Source: Kitasatospora kifunensis | GTDB lineage: Bacteria > Actinomycetota > Actinomycetes > Streptomycetales > Streptomycetaceae | Direction of reading: 5' to 3' | Length of the DNA stretch: 64,000 nt | Assembly (NCBI RefSeq): GCF_014203855.1 | Contig: NZ_JACHJV010000001.1 | Location: 5,084,001 to 5,148,000 of the forward strand | Shown here: positions 45,464 through 53,634 of the stretch, piece after piece | Layout: the number at the start of each line of letters is the position of its first letter | How positions within the stretch are numbered: the stretch's first letter is position 1 | Notes under the pieces: generated by a model | Seen by the model: only the letters and a program-made list of their open reading frames with translations | Told to the model about the DNA's origin: nothing | The model's database searches: none | Translations under genes and position numbers: made by a program

Positions 45464-46752
45464 CGGCCGAGGTGACCGCCGACATGGCGACCGAACCGAC
45501 CAACCACCCCGTCGCGCTGGGCGACGGACGACCCACCACCTCCTACACGCTGCGGGTCAACGGCTTCGAACGACCCGTCACCGACGCCTGGATCGGCGAG
45601 AGCCTGCTCTACGTGCTGCGTGAGCGGCTCGGCCTGGCCGGCGCCAAGAACGGCTGTGAGCAGGGCGAGTGCGGGGCCTGCTCGGTGCAGGTGGACGGCC
45701 AGTTGGTGGCCGGCTGCCTGGTGCCGGCGGCGCTCGCGGCGGACAGCGAGATCAACACGGTGGAGGGCCTGTCGGCCGCCGGCGCGGCCAGCGATGTGCA
45801 GCAGGCGTTGGCCGAGTCCGGCGCGGTGCAGTGCGGCTACTGCACGCCCGGGATGGCGATGGCGGTGCACGATCTGCTGCAGCGCAACCACCGCCCCAGC
45901 GAGGTGGAGGCGCGCCAGGCGCTGTGCGGCAACCTCTGCCGGTGCACCGGCTACCGCAGCGTGCTGGCCGCCGTGCAGACGGTGGCGGACGCGCGGGGCG
46001 CGGCGCTGCTGGAGGTCGAACAGGCGGCCGAACAGGCCGCCGAGGCGGCGGGTGGCACGCAGGCCCTGCCCGAGTCGGGCGCCCCGGCCACCCCGGGCCC
46101 CGAAGCGCCCGCACTCGAACCGGTCGGCGGGCCGGCCCCGGTGGATCCGATGGACCCGCCGGTCTACCAGGACGCCTGGACCGAGACCGCCACCACCGGC
46201 GAGGTGCCGCTGTTCGGCGCCGACGGCAGCGGCTGGATCAGCGCGGACCCGGCCCCCGTCGGCCAGCAGCCGCCCACCGATCAGCACGTGGCCACGGCCC
46301 TGGGCACCGGCACCGGCCTCGGGGTGATTCCGGCCCAGAACTACCCCGGCTACGACTCGACCGCCTACGGCCCGGGCACCGTCTACGACGGGGGCAGCAG
46401 CTACGAGCCCACCCCCGCGCACGGCACGGCCGCCCCCGGCGCGCCGTTCGAGGGCACCCCGGCGCACGGCACGCCGTACGAGCCGACGCCCGCGCACGGC
46501 GTCCCGTACGACGGCACGCCCGCGCACGGGACCGTGTACCAGGCCGCGCCGCCGTACGCGGCCGGACCGTACACCGGCGCGCCCTACCCGGGCGTGGCCT
46601 ACGACGGCATCGGCTACCAGGGCACCCCCGCGCACGGGATCCCGGCCCCCGGCACCCCGTTCGACGGCACCGTCTACGAGACCGCCCCCGCGATGCCCGA
46701 GACGGGCACCCCGGCCCACGGCCTCCTCCTCCCCGAGGACGACCACGCATGA
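45460..46752 (+). CDS. Molybdenum hydroxylase 2Fe-2S subunit with TPAHG-repeat tail
   Basis: Residues 28-190 form the usual two-cluster subunit: ferredoxin cysteines in NGCEQGECGACS plus a later Cys, then CGYCTPG and CGNLCRCTGYRS. A normal subunit ends there at 160-200 residues; this one continues to 430 with a Pro/Gly/Tyr/Ala-rich, probably disordered tail carrying six TPAHG motifs. The tail keeps the codon bias of its neighbours. Start (GTGA) and stop (ATGA) both overlap the neighbours. Confidence 0.9.
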   Translation: MTAEVTADMATEPTNHPVALGDGRPTTSYTLRVNGFERPVTDAWIGESLLYVLRERLGLAGAKNGCEQGECGACSVQVDGQLVAGCLVPAALAADSEINTVEGLSAAGAASDVQQALAESGAVQCGYCTPGMAMAVHDLLQRNHRPSEVEARQALCGNLCRCTGYRSVLAAVQTVADARGAALLEVEQAAEQAAEAAGGTQALPESGAPATPGPEAPALEPVGGPAPVDPMDPPVYQDAWTETATTGEVPLFGADGSGWISADPAPVGQQPPTDQHVATALGTGTGLGVIPAQNYPGYDSTAYGPGTVYDGGSSYEPTPAHGTAAPGAPFEGTPAHGTPYEPTPAHGVPYDGTPAHGTVYQAAPPYAAGPYTGAPYPGVAYDGIGYQGTPAHGIPAPGTPFDGTVYETAPAMPETGTPAHGLLLPEDDHA

Positions 46753-49100
46753 CCGCGCCCACCGACACCACCGCCGCCGCCCCCGCAGGCGAGGACGGCG
46801 AACACGCGAGCGCGCCGCAGGGCCGCCCCTCGCCGGCCTTCGGCCGGGGCAGCCCCTACGGCCTGGGCAGCTCGCCGCTGCGCACCGACGCGCTGCCCAA
46901 GGCGCTCGGCATCTACCCGTACGCCGCCGACCTCTGGGCCGAGGGGATCCTGTGGGGCGCGGTGCTGCGCTCGCCGCATCCGCACGCCCGGATCGTCTCG
47001 ATCGACACCTCGGCCGCGCTCGCGATCCCCGGTGTGCACGCGGTGCTCACCGCCGCCGACCTGCCGGGTGGGGTGGGCGGCTCGCTCGGGCCCGGTGGGC
47101 GCCCGGTGCTGGCCGGCGAGGTGGTCCGGCACCACGGCGAGCCGGTGGCCGCGGTGGCCGCCGACCATCCCGACACCGCGCGCCTGGCGGCGGCCTCGAT
47201 CGCGGTCGAGTACCAACTGCTCGACGCGCTCACCGACCCCGAGCAGGCCTTCCACGGCCCCGCCCTGCACCCCGACGGCAACCTGCTGCGCCACCTGCCG
47301 CTGCGCACCGGCGACCCCGAGGTGGTCGGCGAGGTGATCGTGGAGGGCCTCTACCAGGTCGGCCGTCAGGACCCGGCCCCGATCGGCGCCGAGGCGGGCC
47401 TGGCCGTGCCGCGCCCGGACGGTGGCGTCGAGCTGCACCTGTCCTCCACCGACCCGCACGGCGACCGCGAGCGCACCGCCGCCTGCCTCGGCCTGGAGGC
47501 GGACCGGGTGCGGCTGGTGGTCACCGGTGTGCCCGGCGCCGCAGCCGACCGCGAGGACCTCTCGTTCCAGGCGACGCTGGCCCTGCTGGCGCTGCGCACC
47601 GGGCGACCGGTGAAGATGACGCTCACCCGCGAGGAGTCCTTCCTGACCCACGCGGCCCGGCACCCCGCGCTGCTGAGGTACCGCCACCACGCCGACGCGC
47701 AGGGCAAGCTGGTCAAGGTGGAGGCGCAGATCCTGCTGGACGGCGGCGCCTACGCCGACGTGTCGAGCGAGGTGCTGGCCGCCGCGACCGCCTTCTCGGT
47801 CGGTCCCTACCTCTGCCCGAACGTCTTCGTGGACGCCTGGGCGGTGCGCACCAACAACCCGCCGGCCGGGCGGATGCGCGGCGAGGGCGCGCTGCAGTCC
47901 TGCTTCGCGCACGAGTCGCAGCTCGACCTGCTGGCCGCCCGGCTCGGCCTGGATCCGCTGGAGGTGCGCCGGCGCAACGTGCTGGCCACCGGCGACGCGC
48001 TGCCCACCGGACAGGCCGTCACCTGCCCGGCCCCGGTGGCCGCGCTGCTCGACGCGGTCGCCGAGACCCCGCTGCCCGCGCTGCCGGTGGCCGAGCCCGA
48101 CACCGAGTGGCTGCTGCCCGGCGGCCCCGGTGGCGCCGGTGACCCCTCGGCGGTGCGGCGCGGAATCGGCTACGCGGTGGGCATGGTGCACATGCTCGGC
48201 GCGGAGGGCGCCGACGAGGTCTCCACGGCCACCGTGCGGGTCAGCGGCGACAGCGCCACGGTGATCTGCGCGGCGGTCGATGCCGGGCAGGGCTTCGCCA
48301 CGCTGGCCCGGCAGATCGTGCAGTCGGTGCTCGGGGTGAGCGAGGTCTACGTCGCGCCGGTGGACAGCGACCAGTCGATCGCCGGTCCCTCGGCCCGTGG
48401 CCGGCACACCTGGGTGTCCGGCGGGGCGGTGGAGAAGGCCGCGCTGATGGTCCGCCACCAGCTGCTGGCGCCGATCGCCGCCGATTTCGGCATGTCGGTG
48501 GAGCTGCTCTCGATCGCCGAGGGCAAGATCACCTCCTACGACGGGGTGCTCGGCATGCCGGTCGACGAGGCGCTGGAAGGCAAGGAGCTCTGGGCCACCG
48601 CCCAGTGCCGCCCGCACCCCACCGAGCCGCTCGACGAGGCCGGGCAGGGCGACGCCTTCGTCTCGATCGCCTTCTGCGCGATGCGCGCGGTGGTGGACGT
48701 GGACATCGAGCTGGGCGCCGTCCGGGTGGTCGACGTGACGGTGGCCCAGGACGTGGGCCGGGCGTTGAACCCGGGGCAGATCGAGGACCGGATCGAGGCG
48801 GGGGTGGCCCAGGGCGTGGGCCTGGCCCTGCTGGAGGACCTGCGCACCGTCGGCGGTGTGATCGCCAACCCCTCGCTCACCGGTTACCGCCTGCCCACCG
48901 CCCTGGACACGCCAGAGGTGCGGATCGCCGCCCTGCTGGAGGAGCGCGACGTGGTCGCGACCTTCGGCGCCAAGGCGGTCAGCGCCGTCCCCGCCGTGGT
49001 CGCCCCCGCCGCAGTGGCGGCCGCCGTCCGCGCCGCCACCAACCTCCCGATCGGCCGCCTGCCGATCCCGCCGGAGGACGCGGTGGTCCTGGCGGGCTGA
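46749..49100 (+). CDS. Molybdenum hydroxylase large (molybdopterin-binding) subunit, atypical active site
   Basis: The 783-residue protein is the Mo-cofactor subunit of the xanthine dehydrogenase family (LRSPHPHARIVSIDTSAAL, the PPAGRMRGEGA loop, DAGQGFATLARQI). At the C-terminal site where the family has G-V-G-E with the catalytic Glu, the sequence is K742-A-V-S-A746-V-P, so Ala replaces that Glu by my alignment. The active-site loops also depart from classical XDH. Substrate is unknown; xanthine activity is doubtful. No XdhC-type maturation gene is in the window. A terminator hairpin follows. Confidence 0.88.
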   Translation: MTAPTDTTAAAPAGEDGEHASAPQGRPSPAFGRGSPYGLGSSPLRTDALPKALGIYPYAADLWAEGILWGAVLRSPHPHARIVSIDTSAALAIPGVHAVLTAADLPGGVGGSLGPGGRPVLAGEVVRHHGEPVAAVAADHPDTARLAAASIAVEYQLLDALTDPEQAFHGPALHPDGNLLRHLPLRTGDPEVVGEVIVEGLYQVGRQDPAPIGAEAGLAVPRPDGGVELHLSSTDPHGDRERTAACLGLEADRVRLVVTGVPGAAADREDLSFQATLALLALRTGRPVKMTLTREESFLTHAARHPALLRYRHHADAQGKLVKVEAQILLDGGAYADVSSEVLAAATAFSVGPYLCPNVFVDAWAVRTNNPPAGRMRGEGALQSCFAHESQLDLLAARLGLDPLEVRRRNVLATGDALPTGQAVTCPAPVAALLDAVAETPLPALPVAEPDTEWLLPGGPGGAGDPSAVRRGIGYAVGMVHMLGAEGADEVSTATVRVSGDSATVICAAVDAGQGFATLARQIVQSVLGVSEVYVAPVDSDQSIAGPSARGRHTWVSGGAVEKAALMVRHQLLAPIAADFGMSVELLSIAEGKITSYDGVLGMPVDEALEGKELWATAQCRPHPTEPLDEAGQGDAFVSIAFCAMRAVVDVDIELGAVRVVDVTVAQDVGRALNPGQIEDRIEAGVAQGVGLALLEDLRTVGGVIANPSLTGYRLPTALDTPEVRIAALLEERDVVATFGAKAVSAVPAVVAPAAVAAAVRAATNLPIGRLPIPPEDAVVLAG

Positions 49101-49111
49101 CCGCCACCGTG

Positions 49112-49132
49112 CCCGCCGGGATTCCCGGCGGG
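49112..49132 (+). terminator. Hairpin after the molybdenum hydroxylase operon
   Basis: CCCGCCGGG and CCCGGCGGG form a perfect 9-bp stem with loop ATT, 11 bases after the stop. Confidence 0.7.
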
Positions 49133-49138
49133 TTCGGC

Positions 49139-49209
49139 ATTTCCTGGCCCGCTCGGGCATGCCGGAATTCCGGACGGCACAAAGGCTGCCGGCCGGAATT
49201 CCAGGAAAT
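49139..49209 (-). repeat. Nested repeats downstream of tRNA-Cys
   Basis: ATTTCCTGG/CCAGGAAAT (49139-49147, 49201-49209) enclose two copies of GCCGGAATTCC (49161-49171, 49192-49202), the first within palindrome CCGGAATTCCGG. On the minus strand this starts 8 bases beyond the tRNA 3' end and may act as its terminator. Confidence 0.6.
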
Positions 49210-49216
49210 ACTGCGG

Positions 49217-49288
49217 AGGCCATGGCGGGAATCGAACCCGCGTAAACCGCTTTGCAGGCGGTTCCCTCAACCACTCGGGCACACGGCC
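49217..49288 (-). tRNA. tRNA-Cys (GCA)
   Basis: The minus-strand cloverleaf has acceptor GGCCGTG pairing with CATGGCC (one G-U pair), anticodon loop CTGCAAA with anticodon GCA, T loop TTCGATT and discriminator U. CCA is not encoded. The variable loop is short, which excludes Ser or Leu. Confidence 0.95.
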
Positions 49289-49548
49289 GTGCGATGGGCT
49301 CTGACAGCCCTTCGGGTCAGGAGTGGGTGGGGCGACAACAGGAGGGAGCGGCGGGGTGGGACATCGCGGGCTCCTCTCCGGTGCTGGTGGTATTTCTGCG
49401 GTGCTTTCGAAATTTATTCTGGCGGCCGATTGATGGGGCGTCAATAGCCGAATGTGACGGGCGCATGAAGTCCTACGACCATGGTCGGAGGACGGTCGGG
49501 ACCGCAGGTCAGGAGTCAATCGCCTCGTTGGCACTTACTATTGCGGGC

Positions 49549-50982
49549 ATGACCACAGCCGCTGAGACCTCGAAGATCTCGTCCACGTCGGCGGACCACG
49601 GTGGGGACGGGGTGTTGGGCGCCCGCTATCGCGCGCTCACCCTGGGGATCATCTCCGTCGTGCTGTTGCTCGCCTTCGAGGCGACCGCCGTCAACACCGC
49701 GATGCCGGTGGCGGCCCGGCAGTTGCACGGTCTGGGGTTGTACGCGTTCGCCTTCTCCGGGTACTTCACCAGCACGCTCTTCGCGATGGTGCTGTCGGGG
49801 GAGTGGTGCGACCGGCGCGGTCCGGTGCTGCCGCTGTTCGCCGGGATCGGGATCTTCGCGGGCGGGCTGGTGGTGGCGGGGACGGCGAGCGGCATGTGGA
49901 TCTTCGTCGGTGGCCGGGCGATCCAGGGCCTGGGCGGCGGCCTGGTGATAGTCGCGCTCTACGTGGTGGTGGGGCGGGCGTTCCCGGAGCGGCTGCGCCC
50001 TGCCGTCTTCGCGGCCTTCTCGGCCGCCTGGGTGCTGCCTTCGATCGTCGGTCCGCTGGTCTCCGGTCTGGTGACCCAGCACCTCGGGTGGCGCTGGGTC
50101 TTCCTGGCGGTTCCGGTTCTGGTGGTGCTGCCGCTGGCGGTGATGGGCCCGGCGCTGCGCCGCGCCGAGCACGAGCAGCCGCCGGCCCCCGGCGGGGCGC
50201 TGAACCGGGGCCGGATCGGGCTGGCCGCGATGGCGGCACTCGGTGCCGGGCTGCTCCAGTACGCGGGGGAGCGGTTGGACCTGCTGGGCCTGCTGCCGGC
50301 CGTGGCGGGCGGCGCGCTGCTGGTGCCGGCGGTGCTGCGACTGCTGCCGGGCGGCACGCTGCGGGCCGCCCGCGGTCTGCCGACGCTGATCCTGCTGCGC
50401 GGGGTGGCGGCGGGCGCCTTCTTCGCCACCGAGGCGTTCATCCCGCTGATGATGGTCACGCAGCGGCACCTGTCGCCGACCCTGGCCGGGCTGACCCTGA
50501 CCAGCGGCGGGCTCTCCTGGGCCTTCGGCTCCTGGCTCCAGGGGAGGCCGGGCGCCGAGCGCTACCGCGAGCGGCTGATCAGGCTCGGCTTCCTGCTGAC
50601 CGCCGTGGCGATAGCCGGCGCCGCACTGGTGCTCCTGCCGGCCGCGCCGACCTGGACCGCCGCCCTCGCCTGGGTGTTCGGTGGGGTGGGGATGGGCCTG
50701 GCGATCGCCAGCATCAGCGTGCTGATGATGAAGCTCTCGCCGCCCGAGGCGGCCGGTGCCAACTCGGCCTCGCTGCAGATGTCCGACGCGCTGGGCAACG
50801 TGCTGCTGGTGGGTCTGGCCGGGGTGCTGTTCTCCGCCTTGGGCGGCGGTGCGGTGGCGGCCGCGGACGGGAGCGGCGCGGGCGCCGGGGCGCGGGGCGG
50901 CTTTGCCGTGATCTTCCTGGTGATGACGGCCGTCGCGCTGCTCGGCGCGGTGCTGGCCGCCCGGGTCAAGGAGCGCGGCTGA
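49549..50982 (+). CDS. Major facilitator superfamily drug-type exporter
   Basis: The 477-residue permease has about 14 hydrophobic segments and DHA2-like motifs: motif A-like GEWCDRRGPVLPLF after helix 2 and motif C-like GPLVSGLV in helix 5. The likely role is proton-driven efflux of a small compound. No regulator gene is next to it. The ATG is 7 bases after TACTAT (49536-49541), a leaderless layout. The upstream 260 bases to tRNA-Cys contain no other gene. Confidence 0.85.
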   Translation: MTTAAETSKISSTSADHGGDGVLGARYRALTLGIISVVLLLAFEATAVNTAMPVAARQLHGLGLYAFAFSGYFTSTLFAMVLSGEWCDRRGPVLPLFAGIGIFAGGLVVAGTASGMWIFVGGRAIQGLGGGLVIVALYVVVGRAFPERLRPAVFAAFSAAWVLPSIVGPLVSGLVTQHLGWRWVFLAVPVLVVLPLAVMGPALRRAEHEQPPAPGGALNRGRIGLAAMAALGAGLLQYAGERLDLLGLLPAVAGGALLVPAVLRLLPGGTLRAARGLPTLILLRGVAAGAFFATEAFIPLMMVTQRHLSPTLAGLTLTSGGLSWAFGSWLQGRPGAERYRERLIRLGFLLTAVAIAGAALVLLPAAPTWTAALAWVFGGVGMGLAIASISVLMMKLSPPEAAGANSASLQMSDALGNVLLVGLAGVLFSALGGGAVAAADGSGAGAGARGGFAVIFLVMTAVALLGAVLAARVKERG

Positions 50983-51010
50983 CGGTCCGTCGGTAACCGG
51001 GCGGACGAAA

Positions 51011-51058
51011 CCGCCGGGTGCGGGGCCGAGTCGGCCCAGGCTCCCCCGCGCCCGGCGG
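51011..51058. terminator. Terminator between the MFS gene and the surface protein gene
   Basis: A 15-bp stem with one G-U pair (51011-51025 and 51044-51058) and an 18-nt loop lies between convergent stops. Confidence 0.75.
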
Positions 51059-51066
51059 GTGGCCGC

Positions 51067-51885
51067 TCAGGAGGAGGTCCGGCGACGCCGGTACTGGTGG
51101 AAGGTGGCCGCGCCCGCGGTGGCCAGGAGGATCACCCCGGCCAGCGTCTCGGGCATGTTGGGCCCGGTGCTGCCGCCCAGGCCCGCGTGCGAGGGGCCCT
51201 TGGGGCCACTGTCGCCGCGGCCGCCCGGCTGCTCGTGGTGACCGGCGCCGCCTGACTGGTCGGAGTGTCCTGACTCGCCCGGCTGTTCGTGGTGACCGGC
51301 GCCGCCTGACTGGTCGGAGTGTCCTGACTCACCGGGCTGCTCGTGGTGACCGGCGCCGCCCGGCTGATCGGAGTGTCCTGACTCACCGGGCCGCCCGGAG
51401 TAGCCCGACTGACCTGACTGACCTGACTGACCCGACTGACCCGACTGCTCGTCGTGGCCGGAGTGCTCCGATTGGCCCGATTGGCCCGACTGGCCCGACT
51501 GGCCCGACTGCCCGGGCTTGCCGTCGTGCACGGTGAAGCTGGTGGTCGCCTGGCTCCTGGTCAGCGCGGTGCACTTGATCGTCACGTCGTAGACACCGGG
51601 CCTGGCGCGCTCGGGGACGGTGGCCATGGCGCCCACCAGCCCGCGCAGTGAGCCGAGCTTGACCGAGGGGATCTCCTGACCGTTGCGGCCGCCCTGCTCG
51701 TGGGAACGGAAGACCGCCTGGCCGCCGGCGTTGTCGCAGTTGCCGCCGTCGAAGACAGCGAACTGGCCGCCGGGCTTGACCGGGTTCGGCTCGATGATGA
51801 CCGGATTGGCGGCGGCGGTGCCGGCGCAGCTGAGGCCGACGGCCAGGGCCAGCAGCCCGGTGGCGGCGAAGTGACGAGCGCGCAT
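51067..51885 (-). CDS. Repeat-rich secreted surface protein with C-terminal anchor
   Basis: The 272-residue protein has a signal peptide (1-26, cleavage near TAAAN), a small beta-rich domain with one Cys pair (about 27-120), a hydrophilic repeat region made of GQS triplets and about three 18-residue units (GESGHSDQSGGAGHHEQP), and a C-terminal sorting-like signal: MPETLAG, a hydrophobic stretch and RRRR. MPETLAG resembles a degenerate LPXTG motif, so sortase attachment is possible but a plain membrane anchor is as likely. A class F sortase gene is 5 kb away. Confidence 0.72.
   Translation of the reverse strand: MRARHFAATGLLALAVGLSCAGTAAANPVIIEPNPVKPGGQFAVFDGGNCDNAGGQAVFRSHEQGGRNGQEIPSVKLGSLRGLVGAMATVPERARPGVYDVTIKCTALTRSQATTSFTVHDGKPGQSGQSGQSGQSGQSEHSGHDEQSGQSGQSGQSGQSGYSGRPGESGHSDQPGGAGHHEQPGESGHSDQSGGAGHHEQPGESGHSDQSGGAGHHEQPGGRGDSGPKGPSHAGLGGSTGPNMPETLAGVILLATAGAATFHQYRRRRTSS
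51220..51385 (-). repeat. 54-bp coding tandem repeats in the surface protein gene
   Basis: About three near-identical 54-bp units encode the 18-residue GESGHSDQ(S/P)GGAGHHEQP module. Beside them (about 51395-51520) lie 9-bp units coding for GQS triplets. Such repeats change copy number easily. Confidence 0.85.
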
Positions 51886-52068
51886 GGTGCATCTCCGGGG
51901 ACGCGGCCGCGGGGCTGGCCCCGCGGAGGAGTAGGCGAAACCGTGTCCTGCGATCCAGGGGACGGGCTCGGGCGGTGGTGCGCATCCGCACCAAACCCGG
52001 CCGTGAGCCCGAAAACCGGCGGCTACCTGGGGTGATGGCAGCTCACCCGGGGTGGCGCCAAACGGGGG

Positions 52069-53328
52069 TCAGTGTGCGGCGCCCAGGAAGCTCGACCAGT
52101 TGCCGGCCGGGGCCTCGCCGACCGACAGCGACTGCAGCTTGCGCAGCACGGCCGGCTCCTGCACCTCCAGCCACTGCACCAGCTGACGGAAGGAGACCAG
52201 CCTGACCTCGGGCTTCTCCGCGATGGTCTTGAGGACCTCCTCGACGGCGTTCATGTAGATGCCGCCGTTCCACCCCTCGAAGTGGTTGCCGATGTACATC
52301 GGTGCGCGGTTGGTGGTGTAGGCCCGCTCGAAGCCGGCCAGGTAGGACTCCGTGGCCTGCTTCTGCCAGGCGGCGTGCATCGACGAGTCGCCCTTGGTGT
52401 TGTCGCCGGACTGGTTGAACATGATGTTGTAGTCCATCGAGAGCACCTGGAAGGTGTGCCCGGGGAACGGGATGGACTGCAGCGGCATGTCCCACAGGGC
52501 GCCGCCCTGCACCTTCTGCGGCCACACCTGCAGCCCGCCCGGTCCGCTGGTGTCGTACTTCCAGCCGCGCGCGGCCGCCGTCGGGAGCAGTCCGCGCTGG
52601 CCCTCCAGGCAGGGCGCGCGGCCGCCGATCAGCTCCTTGCGGTAGTCGAAGGGCAGCGCCGGCAGGTCGGTGAAGCCGGTGTTGCTCTTCCAGTTCATGA
52701 CGAAGGACACCGCCTGCTCGATCTCGCTGTCCCAGTCCTCGGGCGACCACTTGCCGCCGCCGGTGGCGCCGCAGAAGTGGCCGTTGAAGTGGGTGCCGAT
52801 CTCGTGCCCGTCCAGCCAGGCGGAGCTGATCTGGGTCAGCGTGTCGTGGATGTGCTGGTCGCTCAGGTAGCCGATGTCGGAGGCGCCGACGCGGTGCTGC
52901 GGCGGGTGGTAGAGCTCCTTCTTGGACTCCGGCAGGGTGTAGATCCCGCTCAGGAAGAAGGTCATCGACGCGTCGTGGTCCCTGGCCAGCCGGCGGAAGC
53001 GGGAGAACAGCTTGTCGTCCAGCTCGCCCGCGCCGTCCCACGAGAAGACCACGAACTGCGGTGGCTTCTCTCCTAGTTCGAGCGGGACCGGTTGCGGCTG
53101 ACCGGGTTGCGGGCCGGTGTCGGAGGTCGAGCCGTCACCGATCAGGGTGGTGGGGGGCTTGGCGGGGGTGTTCGGCGTGCCCGGGGAGACCGAGGAGAGG
53201 CCGGTGTTCGGGAGCGGCGCGGCTCCGGTGGTGTTGGCGGTGGTGCCGGGGCGGGCGCAGCCGGCGGCCACCGTCGCGGCGGTGGCGGCGCCGGCGGCGA
53301 GCAGGGTTCGGCGGGACAGGGCGTCCAT
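52069..53328 (-). CDS. Polysaccharide deacetylase-like lipoprotein (Tat signal)
   Basis: The 419-residue protein begins with a twin-arginine signal (LSRRTLLAAG) and a lipobox (VAAGC), then a Thr/Pro-rich linker and a NodB-like domain from FVVFSWDGAGELDD. Metal-binding motif H-x3-H is present in GHEIGTHFNGHF. It would be an exported, lipid-anchored deacetylase of cell-wall or capsular sugar. The Asp motif is atypical, so activity is uncertain. ATG at 53328 is preferred to the adjacent 53331 because GGAG then has 5-base spacing. Confidence 0.8.
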   Translation of the reverse strand: MDALSRRTLLAAGAATAATVAAGCARPGTTANTTGAAPLPNTGLSSVSPGTPNTPAKPPTTLIGDGSTSDTGPQPGQPQPVPLELGEKPPQFVVFSWDGAGELDDKLFSRFRRLARDHDASMTFFLSGIYTLPESKKELYHPPQHRVGASDIGYLSDQHIHDTLTQISSAWLDGHEIGTHFNGHFCGATGGGKWSPEDWDSEIEQAVSFVMNWKSNTGFTDLPALPFDYRKELIGGRAPCLEGQRGLLPTAAARGWKYDTSGPGGLQVWPQKVQGGALWDMPLQSIPFPGHTFQVLSMDYNIMFNQSGDNTKGDSSMHAAWQKQATESYLAGFERAYTTNRAPMYIGNHFEGWNGGIYMNAVEEVLKTIAEKPEVRLVSFRQLVQWLEVQEPAVLRKLQSLSVGEAPAGNWSSFLGAAH

Positions 53329-53634
53329 CATCACTCCAGTTCGGGCGGGGCTCATGGGGTCTGGGCCGGTGGGCGGGCAACGGTGTGCCGCAGTGAGGGC
53401 GGACGGCGGGCCCAACGACGATGCAGTGCCCGGCTGGTGATGAATAGTCCGCTGAAAGACCGTTATGGGCGATTTGTCCAACAGCATGGCACGCTACGCC
53501 TCGGCTCAGCGGGAGGGCGTTGGTCAAACGCCCGTTAAGCGCAGTCGTACGGCGTGTCGAGTCGCGTCGCGACCCGAAAGATCATCAGATTGGACGCGGG
53601 CTGTGCAGTGCGGGGTGGGAGGAGCCGGGACGTC
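53329..53634. promoter_or_regulatory. Divergent deacetylase / MprF-operon control region
   Basis: No gene is seen in these 306 bases. GGGCGTT/AACGCCC (53515-53521 and 53527-53533) is a perfect 7-bp inverted repeat with a 5-nt loop, 100 bases before the operon start. GGGAGGAG (about 53617-53624) is a strong ribosome binding site for the ATG at 53635. Confidence 0.4.

Noticed and set aside
51220-51520. Regular repeats resembling a CRISPR array
   Set aside because: The units are in frame inside a secreted protein gene and encode peptide repeats; there are no unique spacers and no cas genes.
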